DNA from: Chloroflexota bacterium
Lineage (GTDB): Bacteria; Chloroflexota; UBA11872; VXNJ01
Length of the DNA: 64,000 bases
Assembly: GCA_026707405.1 (NCBI GenBank)
Contig: JAPOWW010000007.1
Location: 19,749-83,748 of the forward strand
Direction of reading: 5' to 3'
In this document: positions 37,897 to 46,788 of the stretch, piece by piece
Position numbering within the stretch: position 1 is the first letter of the stretch
Layout: each line of letters begins with the position of its first letter
Program-made: the position numbers and the translations under genes
Notes under the pieces: model-generated
What the model was told of the DNA's origin: nothing
The model's database searches: none
The model's input: only the letters and a program-made list of their open reading frames with translations

Positions 37897-38757
37897 CTAT
37901 TGCCCGCGAAGCCCCCAAAGTGTCCGCCGTAACTCCAGCAGATAGCTCGCTTTGGATGGCCGGGGCGAACGCGAGAGAACGTCGAAGTCGGCCTTTTGGA
38001 TGGCGTCTAGAGCCGCCCGCCCGCCGGCCACAAATGCCGCGATCGCCAGCCGCTGACGTCCCCGCAAGGTGTTGGCGAGCGGCGCTCCGGCGGTCAGCAT
38101 TTCGTGAGCGCGCTGGACTTCAAAGTCCATCAGGCGGCGGAACTCCGCGCTCGCCTGTCCGCCGCCCAACTCCTTCTCCGAGACGGCGAACCGCTCCATG
38201 TCATCGCCCGGCAAATAGATCCGACCGGCCGCGTAGTCTTCCGCAACGTCCTGCCAGTGCTCCACGAGCTGCAATCCTGTGCACACGGCGTCGGATAGCT
38301 CAAACCGATCTTCCGTAGGCGCGGAGAATACGTACAAGACCAGCCGGCCCACCGGATTTGCCGAATACGAGCAGTATTCGATTAACCCCTCGACAGTCGC
38401 ATACCTTTTGATCGATTGGTCCCGCCGGTTGGCTTCGATCAGATCGAGGAACGGTTGCCGCGGAATCGCAAACTCGCCAACCGTCACGACCAGCCTCCGC
38501 ATCAGCGGATGATGCGGAGAGCCGCTATACGTACGGTCAACCTCGCTTTCCAGCCAGTTCAGGTGCGCCAATCGGTCGCCCTCGACCTCATCCCCCAAGT
38601 CGTCGACGAGACGGGCGAATCCATAGATATTGAGCAAGTGTCGTCGGATCTTCCCCGGAAGAAAGAACGCGGCTACCGGAAAATTCTCGCTCCCGGCCTG
38701 CGCCATGACCTCGGCTTGACCTGGGACGGCGCCCCCGGCGTCTTTAACCGCAGTCAT
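37897..38757 (-). CDS. hpnC: Squalene synthase HpnC
   Basis: 286 aa: ENFPVAAFFLPGKIRRHLLNIYGFARLVDDLGDE, YCSYSANPVGRLVLYVF, TGLQLVEHWQDVAEDYAAGRIYLPGDDMERF. Confidence 0.93.
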   Translation of the reverse strand: MTAVKDAGGAVPGQAEVMAQAGSENFPVAAFFLPGKIRRHLLNIYGFARLVDDLGDEVEGDRLAHLNWLESEVDRTYSGSPHHPLMRRLVVTVGEFAIPRQPFLDLIEANRRDQSIKRYATVEGLIEYCSYSANPVGRLVLYVFSAPTEDRFELSDAVCTGLQLVEHWQDVAEDYAAGRIYLPGDDMERFAVSEKELGGGQASAEFRRLMDFEVQRAHEMLTAGAPLANTLRGRQRLAIAAFVAGGRAALDAIQKADFDVLSRSPRPSKASYLLELRRTLWGLRGQ

Positions 38758-39097
38758 AGGCGCCGCATGTGGGGAATCGTGGTTGCGCGTTCAATATTCC
38801 AAGGTTCCAACTGGGAGAGGGCGCATGTCAACAGGAACACGCCGAATTTCGACAGCCCGGCAGGGATCGGAATCCCCAAAACGAGCCTAGGGTATCACGC
38901 GCTCCCACCCCCAAATTCGGCACGGGCCGGGCCTATGACTTGACCACGTGAGTCACGGTAACGAACTATGCGTGGCGCGCTCCGGGCCCCGGCCCCATAT
39001 ACAAAGGTGACGGCAGGAACGCCAACCGTAAATTAGTCCATACTGTCTCAAGCATCTGAGTCCAGACAACTACGGAAGACCGAGGAGCGCTTGCACA

Positions 39098-39856
39098 ATG
39101 AAACTCGATGGCCGGGTGGCTGGAATAACAGGCGGAGGCGCCGGATTTGGGCGGGCGATGGCTCAGGCTTTCTCCCGAAACGGCGCCGACGTCGCGATTT
39201 GCGACCTGAACCTCGACGACGCGGAGGAGACCGCCCGGATGGTCGCCGCGAATGGCCGCCGCGCTCTGGCGCGCAAGCTCGACGTGACCGATACGCCGCG
39301 TCTACGGTCGTTCATCGACGAGATCGTTCACGAGTTCGGCAAGATCGACATCTGGGTGGGCAACGCCGGCATGGTCGGCGGTCTGCTCGCCGAGGACGAA
39401 GACGAAGGATTCTGGCGGCAGTTGCTGGACCTCAACCTCAGCGCCGTGTTTCTTGGCGCGCAGGCCGCTGGCCGCCACATGCTTCGGCAAGGCTCCGGCT
39501 CGATTATCAATATCGCATCTATGTACGGCACGCGCGCTTCCGCCGGAAGAGTCGCCTATTGCACCGCCAAGGCCGGCGTCATCATGCTCAGTCAGGTACT
39601 CGCGGTCGAGTGGGGTGCGCGCGGCGTCCGGGTCAACTCCATCGGACCGGGTTACTCCGATACTCAGCTCTTCCGCAAGGGCAGGTCGGCTCATTCGCCA
39701 GGGGTGGACGAGCTTTTGGAGCGGGTGCCGATGGAGCGGTTCGTCACCGTCGACGAAGTTGCCGCCGCCGCAACATTCCTGGCTTCCGATGACGCGTCGT
39801 TCGTCAACGGACACTGCCTGCTAGTCGACGGTGGATGGAGTCCCAGAGGAGCTTAG
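39098..39856 (+). CDS. SDR family oxidoreductase
   Basis: 252 aa: RVAGITGGGAGFGRAMAQAFSRNGADVAICDLN, WVGNAGMVGG, INIASMYGTRASAGRVAYCTAKAGVIMLSQVLAVEW, RVNSIGPGY. Confidence 0.92.
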   Translation: MKLDGRVAGITGGGAGFGRAMAQAFSRNGADVAICDLNLDDAEETARMVAANGRRALARKLDVTDTPRLRSFIDEIVHEFGKIDIWVGNAGMVGGLLAEDEDEGFWRQLLDLNLSAVFLGAQAAGRHMLRQGSGSIINIASMYGTRASAGRVAYCTAKAGVIMLSQVLAVEWGARGVRVNSIGPGYSDTQLFRKGRSAHSPGVDELLERVPMERFVTVDEVAAAATFLASDDASFVNGHCLLVDGGWSPRGA

Positions 39857-39942
39857 GGAACGCTCACCACCCGGCAAACCGACGCCCCAAAAGACTTAAT
39901 CGAACCGCCGGCTAGCCCGATCCGACTATCGTGAGCGCACTC

Positions 39943-41337
39943 CTAGCCGACCACGCCCGACGCTACCTCATACTTGCCCTGAACACCCTTGAAGTCGTGC
40001 GCATGCCTCCCACTTCTAACAGAGCCCCCTCTGCCGAAGTAGATCGAGCCGAACTCGCTGCGAAGCCGCTCGGCCTCCTCCGGATGCTCGAGAATCAGGT
40101 TGTTTCGCTCGGTCGGATCGGCTTTCAAATCGTACAGCTCGTCCTGCTCACCCTCCGGACGGGCCACCAGGCTCCATTTACTGTCGCGGATGCAGCGGTC
40201 CAGGCCCTCGTAATAGCCGACGATCACCGACTCGCGGGCGGTGTCTGAGTCTCCCTCGATGACGCCTCGAAGCGTATACCCGTGCATGTCGTGTACCACG
40301 TTCGTAAAGCCCATGTAGTCGAATACGGTCGGCAGGAGATCGTGGAACTGGGCGACGGCCTCGTTATGCGCTCCGGCGCCTTTCAGGTCGGGCATGCGCA
40401 GCATGCACGGCACCTTGAGAAGCTCGTTGTACATGCGGTCCGGTCCCTTCAAAAACTTGCCATGGTCGGCAAGCGGGTGACCGTGGTCCGCGATCAGAAG
40501 AATCATGGAGTCTTCGTAGTAACCAAGCTCCTCGAGCACCTCCAAAAGCTCGCCTAAAGCATGATCGACCGCCGCGACTTCGCCGGCGTATAGACCCCGG
40601 ACGTGGTCGACCTCATTGGCGCTTGCCCACGATTCGGCCGGACCGCCCATCGGCATAACCAACCTCGCACCCGAGTAGTTGGGATCGGTATAGGTGTCGA
40701 ACTGTTCTGGCGGGTCCCAAGGCTCGTGTGGATCGAAGCTGTCTATCCACAGGAAGATCTTCTCGTAATTCCGGTTACGCCTGAGCCAATCGGCGGCGGT
40801 GCGGAACACCTGCGGCGCAAACCAGTCGTCGGCCTTCTTGAAGCCGTCAGTGTTGGCCAGAAACTGGCCTACCAGCGCCCGCCACCGTTCGGGAAATGCC
40901 TCGTTTACGTAATCGTCGAGACTCCGCTCGACCGGCGACGAAACGTAAGGATCGTATTCCTGGCCTCTTATCCAGTGATAGGACTGAAAGCCGCGATGGA
41001 AATTCATGCCCGGAGCGCGATAGTGATACGTGTCCGAGACCAGCCCGCAAACGTAGCCCTCCGCGCTCAGTATCTCCGCCATGGTGACGTCCGATTCGTG
41101 GAGCGGCTGCCACGGGCGATTAGGCAGGGTCCGCTGACCGGTCATCAAAGCCGTTCTCACGGGAATGGTCGGCAGAGCTTCGGGATATACGTTGTCGAAG
41201 ACTATGGATTCCCTGGCTAGCTTGTCCATGTTGGGCGTCTCGCAGGCGCGAATGCCCTCGTACAGCGGTACGCCTCGGTTGTAAGCGCCTACGTGGTCCT
41301 GACGCAGGCTGTCCATCATGATGACAATCAGATTCAT
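39943..41337 (-). CDS. Sulfatase-fold hydrolase (alkaline phosphatase superfamily) with Thr at the nucleophile position
   Basis: 464 aa: NLIVIMMDSLRQDHVGAY, TPNMDKLARESIVFDNVYPEALPTIPVRTALMTGQRTLPNR, WIDSFDPHEPW, MILLIADHGHPLADHGKFLKGPDRMYNELLKVPCMLR, ELYDLKADPTERNNL. Confidence 0.88.
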   Translation of the reverse strand: MNLIVIMMDSLRQDHVGAYNRGVPLYEGIRACETPNMDKLARESIVFDNVYPEALPTIPVRTALMTGQRTLPNRPWQPLHESDVTMAEILSAEGYVCGLVSDTYHYRAPGMNFHRGFQSYHWIRGQEYDPYVSSPVERSLDDYVNEAFPERWRALVGQFLANTDGFKKADDWFAPQVFRTAADWLRRNRNYEKIFLWIDSFDPHEPWDPPEQFDTYTDPNYSGARLVMPMGGPAESWASANEVDHVRGLYAGEVAAVDHALGELLEVLEELGYYEDSMILLIADHGHPLADHGKFLKGPDRMYNELLKVPCMLRMPDLKGAGAHNEAVAQFHDLLPTVFDYMGFTNVVHDMHGYTLRGVIEGDSDTARESVIVGYYEGLDRCIRDSKWSLVARPEGEQDELYDLKADPTERNNLILEHPEEAERLRSEFGSIYFGRGGSVRSGRHAHDFKGVQGKYEVASGVVG

Positions 41338-41426
41338 CGAAGCTCGTGTCCTTCTTGCAAGACGCTGCCGCCCATCAAGCTCGGGCTACAGCCGCCCAAT
41401 GCTCAAACTGAGTCCGCCGCGCGGAC

Positions 41427-41981
41427 TTAGTTGCCGGCGTATTCCAGTCCGCGGGGGCCGCCGTAGCGTTCCGTGTCAAAGGTGTCCACCTCGACCGGAT
41501 TGATCACGGGACCGTCGTCGACGTAGTCGGCCGAGCGCATGATCACTTCCAGGATCACAAGCTCGTCCTCGCCGATGTTCTCGATGTAGTGATAACCGCC
41601 GATCGGCGCGTCGACTATGTCCCCCGGACCTACCTCTTCCTGCCGCTCGCCCATTTGCGACCCGATGTCGGCTCGGCCTGTGCCGCTCATGATGTACCAG
41701 ATCGCGTGGTCCTTGTGGTGCTGGTGAAGCGCGACGCCGCCGCCGCCCGGACCCACGGAAACGTGATGCCAGTTCATTCCGACTATCGGGCGGGTTGGGG
41801 TGATGATCCCAATAGGCTCGTTCCACACAATCGTCGTGTAACCGTCGGGCGCCCGTTTCTGCCTCTCGCCTACGTGCAGAATCTGGCTATCCTGACCGTC
41901 GCCCGGGCTGTCCGCGAGCTTTCCAGTCGCTTCCATTCGTTCTACCGCCATTCCGGCCTCCCGTGGAGAATCGGATCCCAA
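41427..41981 (-). CDS. Cupin domain-containing protein
   Basis: 184 aa: MNWHHVSVGPGGGGVALHQHHKDHAIWYIMSGTGRADIG...EVGPGDIVDAPIGGYHYIENIGEDELVILEVI. Confidence 0.85.
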   Translation of the reverse strand: MGSDSPREAGMAVERMEATGKLADSPGDGQDSQILHVGERQKRAPDGYTTIVWNEPIGIITPTRPIVGMNWHHVSVGPGGGGVALHQHHKDHAIWYIMSGTGRADIGSQMGERQEEVGPGDIVDAPIGGYHYIENIGEDELVILEVIMRSADYVDDGPVINPVEVDTFDTERYGGPRGLEYAGN

Positions 41982-42117
41982 TCACCATAAGTATGAACCC
42001 CACCGGGTTCCTCGCCAAACGCCGCAGGAAAGCGATGGGAATCGAAGCGGAAAATGCCGAAGATCGTGCTCACCAACGAGAACCGAGCCTTTACGACGGC
42101 TATGTACTTGAAGCTAA

Positions 42118-42148
42118 ACAGGCGCGGCGCAAAATGCGCCGCGCCTGT
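42118..42148. terminator. Hairpin terminator-like element downstream of hsp20
   Basis: Perfect 13-bp stem ACAGGCGCGGCGC-AAAAT-GCGCCGCGCCTGT, about 57 nt past the hsp20 stop. T-tract is short on the minus strand. Confidence 0.6.
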
Positions 42149-42204
42149 GGGAGGGGAATTAACGATCGGGCGTGGACGAACCCTGCCCGCGCCGCCGAGA
42201 ATGC

Positions 42205-42645
42205 CTAGTTATGGACCTTCACGTCGATCACCCTGGACTTCCTCGACTCCTCCTTGGGCAAGGTGATCGTGAGCACGCCGTTGCGGTACTCACTCTCCGC
42301 CCCGTCCGGGTCGACGCCCTTGGGCAGCCGGACCGACCGGGCGAAGGATCCGGATCGCCGCTCACGCAAGAGGTAACCCGAGTTCCCCGACTCGTTGTCC
42401 TCGTTCGAGCCGCCCGCGATCGTCAAGATCCCGTCCTCGACCGTTACCTTGATGTCCTCCGGCGAAACGCCGGGAATCGACGCGCTGACGACCAGGCTGT
42501 CATCGTTGCCCACCACGTCCAGCGGCAGCGTCCACCGCCCGGCGGCGTGACCAAAATGCCTCGGCCCAAAGCCTCTGAAAAAGACCCTTGGCGTGCTGGC
42601 GATCTGCCGGAGCTCCTGAAACGGGTCCCATCGCTGTATCTGCAT
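42205..42645 (-). CDS. Hsp20/alpha-crystallin family small heat shock protein
   Basis: 146 aa: RWDPFQELRQI, LPLDVVGNDDSLVVSASIPGVSPEDIKVTVEDGILTIAG, RRSGSFARSVRLPKGVD, GVLTITLPKEE. Confidence 0.93.
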   Translation of the reverse strand: MQIQRWDPFQELRQIASTPRVFFRGFGPRHFGHAAGRWTLPLDVVGNDDSLVVSASIPGVSPEDIKVTVEDGILTIAGGSNEDNESGNSGYLLRERRSGSFARSVRLPKGVDPDGAESEYRNGVLTITLPKEESRKSRVIDVKVHN

Positions 42646-42877
42646 CGTCTATCTCCTCGCATTCTGAGCCATACAGGCTCCGATTACTTATACGATCAGA
42701 AATATATCAGTTGAGTGTGTACATGTCAAGTCTTATGAAGACGGATCGTTAGGTCGTTCGCTGGGTGGGACTTCAGCCACAATCGACCACGCGAGATGCC
42801 CAAATCGTTGCTCTTGAGTGCACGCTGCTGTTACCAGAGGTCTGCGGTGTTATGGATTATGAGCGGGAGTCGCTCAA

Positions 42878-43747
42878 CTAAGACGAAGCTGATTCTTCCA
42901 GCAGTGCGCTCAGTAATTCGTGCTTTGCGCGTACAAACTCGCCTTCTACGATCATTTCGCGAGTACGCGGCCGGGGCAGGTCGATCTTGGATTCGAGCTT
43001 TACGGTCCCCGGCCTTCTGGTCATTACATAGACCCGGTCCGACAGGAACACGGCCTCTTCTACGTCGTGGGTGATGAAGACGATGGTCTTTCTGAACCGC
43101 CCCCAGATGGAAAGCAGCCATTCCTGCATTTCTAGGCGGGTGAGCGCGTCGAGCGCCCCAAACGGTTCGTCGAGCAGCATTACGTCGTGACCGGTGAGTA
43201 TGGTCCGCAACAGGGCCGCCCGCTGTCTCATCCCCCCCGAAAGCTCCGCGGGATAGCGGCTCTCGAACCCCTCCAGACCGAACTGGGGAAACAGCTCCAA
43301 CGCTTCGGCCCTGGCGGCGTGCTTGTCGCCGCCCCGAAGTTCGACCCCCAGCACGACGTTGTTCAAGATTGTCCGCCACGGCAGCAACAGGTCACGCTGC
43401 GGCATGTACCCCACGACCCCGGTCTGACCCGCCAGCCGTTCGCCCCGCAGAAGCACTTCCCCCCCATTCGCCATCTCGAGGCCGGAAACTACGTTGAAGA
43501 TTGTGCTCTTGCCGCATCCGCTCGGACCGATGATGGTCACGAACTCACCGTCGAACGCTTTCATCGACAAGGACTCCAGCGCGCTTACGGCGCCGGGACC
43601 TTCGCCGAAGACTTTGCACACGCCCCGCATCTCCAGCACGCAGCCGGACGGGGCGGGCGGGCTGTCTACGATTCGCTCAGCCCGGTTACCGCTTGGGGAG
43701 GAAGTCATTGGAAAAAGCGGACTCCCAATCGAGCAGCTCCTCGACAA
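42878..43747 (-). CDS. ABC transporter ATP-binding protein (ThiZ-like, thiamine precursor/NitT-TauT family)
   Basis: 289 aa: Walker A GPSGCGKSTIFN, YMPQRDLLLPWRTILNNV, signature LSGGMRQRAALLRTIL, Walker B VMLLDEPFGALDALTR. In an operon with ThiY-like SBP and permease downstream of a TPP riboswitch. Confidence 0.9.
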   Translation of the reverse strand: MSRSCSIGSPLFPMTSSPSGNRAERIVDSPPAPSGCVLEMRGVCKVFGEGPGAVSALESLSMKAFDGEFVTIIGPSGCGKSTIFNVVSGLEMANGGEVLLRGERLAGQTGVVGYMPQRDLLLPWRTILNNVVLGVELRGGDKHAARAEALELFPQFGLEGFESRYPAELSGGMRQRAALLRTILTGHDVMLLDEPFGALDALTRLEMQEWLLSIWGRFRKTIVFITHDVEEAVFLSDRVYVMTRRPGTVKLESKIDLPRPRTREMIVEGEFVRAKHELLSALLEESASS

Positions 43748-44681
43748 GCTCGTTATCGACCATCCACTCGGACATTTGCTGCCAGATTCCGGGGTCCTGG
43801 TATCCCCATTGAGACGCTTCGGCCTGGTATTGCGGACTCAGCCAATCCTGTGACGGGCCCACCAGTTCGGCATCGGTCTCCGGCGCTGCCGCGACAAGTA
43901 TCTCGGCCGCATCGGCTGGATTCTCGATGGCGAATTCATAGCCTCGCGCAATCGCTGCGACCGTCCCGGCTACGACGTCGGGATTATTCTCAATCAGCGA
44001 CTCGTTGGTCATCAGCAATGGCGTGTAGTAGTCCGGGACTCCCCAGTCGCGCAGAAACACTGTGTTTATCTCGATCCCTTCGAGGCCGGCCTTGACTCCC
44101 TGCCACGCAAAGAAAATCCAGTAAAGATCAACGTCTCGCTGAATGATGGTTAGGAAGTCAGCGGCTCCGGCGTCCACGGTCTTTAGAGATTCGTGGTCAG
44201 CCCCGTCAGCCTCCATCATGGTTCTGAGGAAGGCCAGCTCCAGCGGCGACCCGAATCCCCCATAAGTTTTGCCCTCGAAGTCTCGCGGACGGGTGATGCC
44301 TCTATCGGCGTGACTGGCGAATCCGGAAGTGTTGTGCTGGATGATGGCCGCGATGGAAACGACCGGAATGCCCTCCAGCCTTGCCGGAGTCATGAACTCC
44401 TGGAACCCGATGCCGAACTCCACTTTGCCCGCGCCCACGACCTGCGGGCCGCCGCCCTCGGCAGGCTCGATGATTTCGAAATCGAGGTTCTCATCCTCGA
44501 AAAAGCCGTTCTCCCGCGCCACGTACAGGCCTGTGTGATTGGTGTTGGGCACCCAATCGAGCATCAGCTTGGCCGAAGTCCGCTTGGCGACGGAGCGTCC
44601 TCCAGACTCCTCGCAACCCGCAAGAGCGGCCAGCGCCGCACCCGCTCCCATTAGGGCAAGAAAACGTCGTCTTGTCATCAT
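43686..44681 (-). CDS. ABC transporter substrate-binding lipoprotein, NMT1/THI5 (ThiY)-like
   Basis: MMTRRRFLALMGAGAALAALAGCEESGG lipobox, then LMLDWVPNTNHTGLYVARENGFFEDENLDFEIIEPAEGGGPQVVGAGKVEFGIGFQEFM. Start at 44681. Confidence 0.9.
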   Translation of the reverse strand: MMTRRRFLALMGAGAALAALAGCEESGGRSVAKRTSAKLMLDWVPNTNHTGLYVARENGFFEDENLDFEIIEPAEGGGPQVVGAGKVEFGIGFQEFMTPARLEGIPVVSIAAIIQHNTSGFASHADRGITRPRDFEGKTYGGFGSPLELAFLRTMMEADGADHESLKTVDAGAADFLTIIQRDVDLYWIFFAWQGVKAGLEGIEINTVFLRDWGVPDYYTPLLMTNESLIENNPDVVAGTVAAIARGYEFAIENPADAAEILVAAAPETDAELVGPSQDWLSPQYQAEASQWGYQDPGIWQQMSEWMVDNELVEELLDWESAFSNDFLPKR

Positions 44682-45472
44682 CCCATCTCCTTTCGACTGT
44701 AATGCCACGGCATCGACCAGCGAGCCAGTAGATCGATCAAAACGAAAAGCCCGATCGCTAGCGCCGAAACGAGCACGATTACCACGAACGCCCGGTCGGC
44801 CCTGAACGAGTTCTGCGATCTGATCAGGAAGACGCCAAGCCCCCGGCTCGCTCCCAGCCACTCGACGATCACGGCCCCGATTACGCTGTAAGTCGCGGCA
44901 ATCTTCGCGCCCGCTGCCAGCGAGGGCAGCGCCGCGGGCAAGCGTCCGATTCGAAACATCTGCCACTTGCTCGCGCCCATCGCCTTAAGCAGACTCAGAA
45001 TCTCGCTATCGGCGGCACGTAATCCGTCGAGGAACGAAATACAAATAGGAAAAAAGCAAACGAGCACTATCAGCGCGATCTTGGGCGTGATTCCGAATCC
45101 GAACCAGATCACCAGCAGCGGCGCCAGTACTATCACCGGAACCGACTGGGATATCACCAGAAGCGGATATATCGTCCGCCAGATTATCGAGAACATATGG
45201 CTCGCCACCGCCGTGGCGATACCCAATACGAGCGCGATGCCGAAGCCGGAAGCAACTTCTATCAGCGTGATGTCCGCGTGATGCCAGATGAGGTCTGCGG
45301 ACTCGACAAAAGCCTTGACGATGTCGGCCGGTGACGGCAATAGCCAGCGGGGTGTCTCCCGCCACTCCACGACGATCTGCCAAGTTGCGATAAGCGACAG
45401 CAACAAGATCCCAGGCAGCAGAGTCGCACCCAGCGCGGGCTGGCGGCGACCCGTATTCGCGGGTTTATCCAA
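44678..45472 (-). CDS. ABC transporter permease (ThiX-like)
   Basis: 264 aa hydrophobic: PAALPSLAAGAKIAATYSVIGAVIVEWLGASRGLGVFLIRSQNSF (EAA-loop region); overlaps the ThiY-like start. Confidence 0.9.
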   Translation of the reverse strand: MDKPANTGRRQPALGATLLPGILLLSLIATWQIVVEWRETPRWLLPSPADIVKAFVESADLIWHHADITLIEVASGFGIALVLGIATAVASHMFSIIWRTIYPLLVISQSVPVIVLAPLLVIWFGFGITPKIALIVLVCFFPICISFLDGLRAADSEILSLLKAMGASKWQMFRIGRLPAALPSLAAGAKIAATYSVIGAVIVEWLGASRGLGVFLIRSQNSFRADRAFVVIVLVSALAIGLFVLIDLLARWSMPWHYSRKEMG

Positions 45473-45510
45473 AGTTCGTCCTCAAGCGGCAGGATTGTTG
45501 CCTGTGCGCC

Positions 45511-45804
45511 TCAGGCAGACCGGAACGGGGCCGTCTTTTCGCCCATCGTCATAACGCCGGTCTGACTTTCCAGCAGCCGGATGTTCGACTGCACGGCGCC
45601 GGAAGTCGCCAGCGCGGCGCGGTGAGCGGCGACCGCCACTTCGACAAGCCGATCGAGATCGTCGCCTTCAAGCGCCGTCTCCATCGGCCCCACTTCGTGG
45701 ACGACTCCGCTCTCCTTTATCGCCGCAATCGCCGCGTTGACCGCCTCGAGCGGTTCGTCCGACTGCAGAGGCATCACCTGAATCGCCAGACTTGCTTTTG
45801 GCAT
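45511..45804 (-). CDS. YkoF/MTH1187 family thiamine-binding protein
   Basis: MPKASLAIQVMPLQSDEPLEAVNAAIAAIKESGVVHEVGPMETALEGDDLDRLVEVAVAAHRAAL; first gene after the TPP riboswitch. Confidence 0.88.
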   Translation of the reverse strand: MPKASLAIQVMPLQSDEPLEAVNAAIAAIKESGVVHEVGPMETALEGDDLDRLVEVAVAAHRAALATSGAVQSNIRLLESQTGVMTMGEKTAPFRSA

Positions 45805-45818
45805 CTCTTCCCCCAAAC

Positions 45819-45853
45819 AAAAAAACCGCAGGCTTTGTCCTGAACCTGCGGTT
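45819..45853 (-). terminator. Intrinsic terminator (expression platform of the TPP riboswitch)
   Basis: Minus strand AACCGCAGG-N12-CCTGCGGTT followed by TTTTTTTG, between the aptamer and the first ATG at 45804. Confidence 0.85.
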
Positions 45854-45864
45854 GTCAGCTAAAT

Positions 45865-45960
45865 GACTATCCCTACGCTGGCATTACCCAGATCAGGTTC
45901 CAAGGGTCGGCGGCGTCACGACCGCCATCTCAGCCGGGCACATCCCAGCTCCCCTCTGTG
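45865..45960 (-). promoter_or_regulatory. TPP riboswitch (THI element)
   Basis: Reverse complement CACAGAGGGGAGCTGGGATGTGCCCGGCTGAGATGG...GACCCTTGGAACCTGATCTGGGTAATGCCAGCGTAGGGATAGTC contains the conserved GCTGAGA, ACCCTT-GAACCTGATCTGG-TAAT-CCAGCG-AGGGA core. Confidence 0.97.
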
Positions 45961-46078
45961 ATTAAGTCGATCCCTAGATAGGCGCTCCGTTGTTTTTCCG
46001 TCTACCAGATCGCTTGCGTATTGATATTACATTCCGTGGAGCAGTTTTTCGAAATCGATTCACGTGGTCATACGCGGA

Positions 46079-46708
46079 TCACTCCGCTAGCAGCGGTTCG
46101 ACGAGTGCCGCGATTCGCTCATCGTCCAGCGGACCGATCCAGCGGCGCACCAGGACGTTCTTGCGATCCACTACGAACGTCTCCGGCAGACCCGTAACCC
46201 CATACTCCACGGCGACCGAGCTTACGCCCTGCAAACCATTTGGATAGGAGACGTTCATTGCTTTCACGAAGTCGATTGCGTCGTCTGGCTCGTCCCACAC
46301 GTCTAGCCCGAACACAACCAGGCCGCGTTCTCGATATTTTTGCCAAGCCCTCTCCAGCACAGGCGCCTCAGCCCGGCACGGCGGGCACCAGGAGGCCCAG
46401 AAATTCAGCAGGACGACCTTGCCCCGGTGACGTGAGAGTTGAAACGTCGCCCCGTCAAACTGCTCGACCAAGAAGTCGGGCGCCGGACGGCTGCGGACAA
46501 AACCCTCACCGCCGGTCGCATTGACGCCAAAACCACCAAAATCCTCGCCGCGCGACAGTCTGACTCCGACTAGAGCAAGGAAGGCTCCCGCAAGCCCTAG
46601 CGCTCCCACCGAAACCGCGGCGCGGCGTGAAAGATAGCGGCGCACGAAGCGCTGCGGTTTTGAAATCCGCGGGGATTCGGCGGGAGGGATCAGACCAATT
46701 GACTCCAA
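46079..46708 (-). CDS. TlpA/ResA-like thiol-disulfide oxidoreductase, membrane-anchored
   Basis: 209 aa with TM and GKVVLLNFWASWCPPCRAEAPVLERAWQKYRERGLVVFGLDV...GVTGLPETFVVDRK. Confidence 0.92.
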   Translation of the reverse strand: MESIGLIPPAESPRISKPQRFVRRYLSRRAAVSVGALGLAGAFLALVGVRLSRGEDFGGFGVNATGGEGFVRSRPAPDFLVEQFDGATFQLSRHRGKVVLLNFWASWCPPCRAEAPVLERAWQKYRERGLVVFGLDVWDEPDDAIDFVKAMNVSYPNGLQGVSSVAVEYGVTGLPETFVVDRKNVLVRRWIGPLDDERIAALVEPLLAE

Positions 46709-46788
46709 TTCGCCATGGCGATCCAGAGTTTAGCCGTCGGAAACACGCACCGACGCATTCGGTTCCAAGACAGACCACCTCATCGCGG

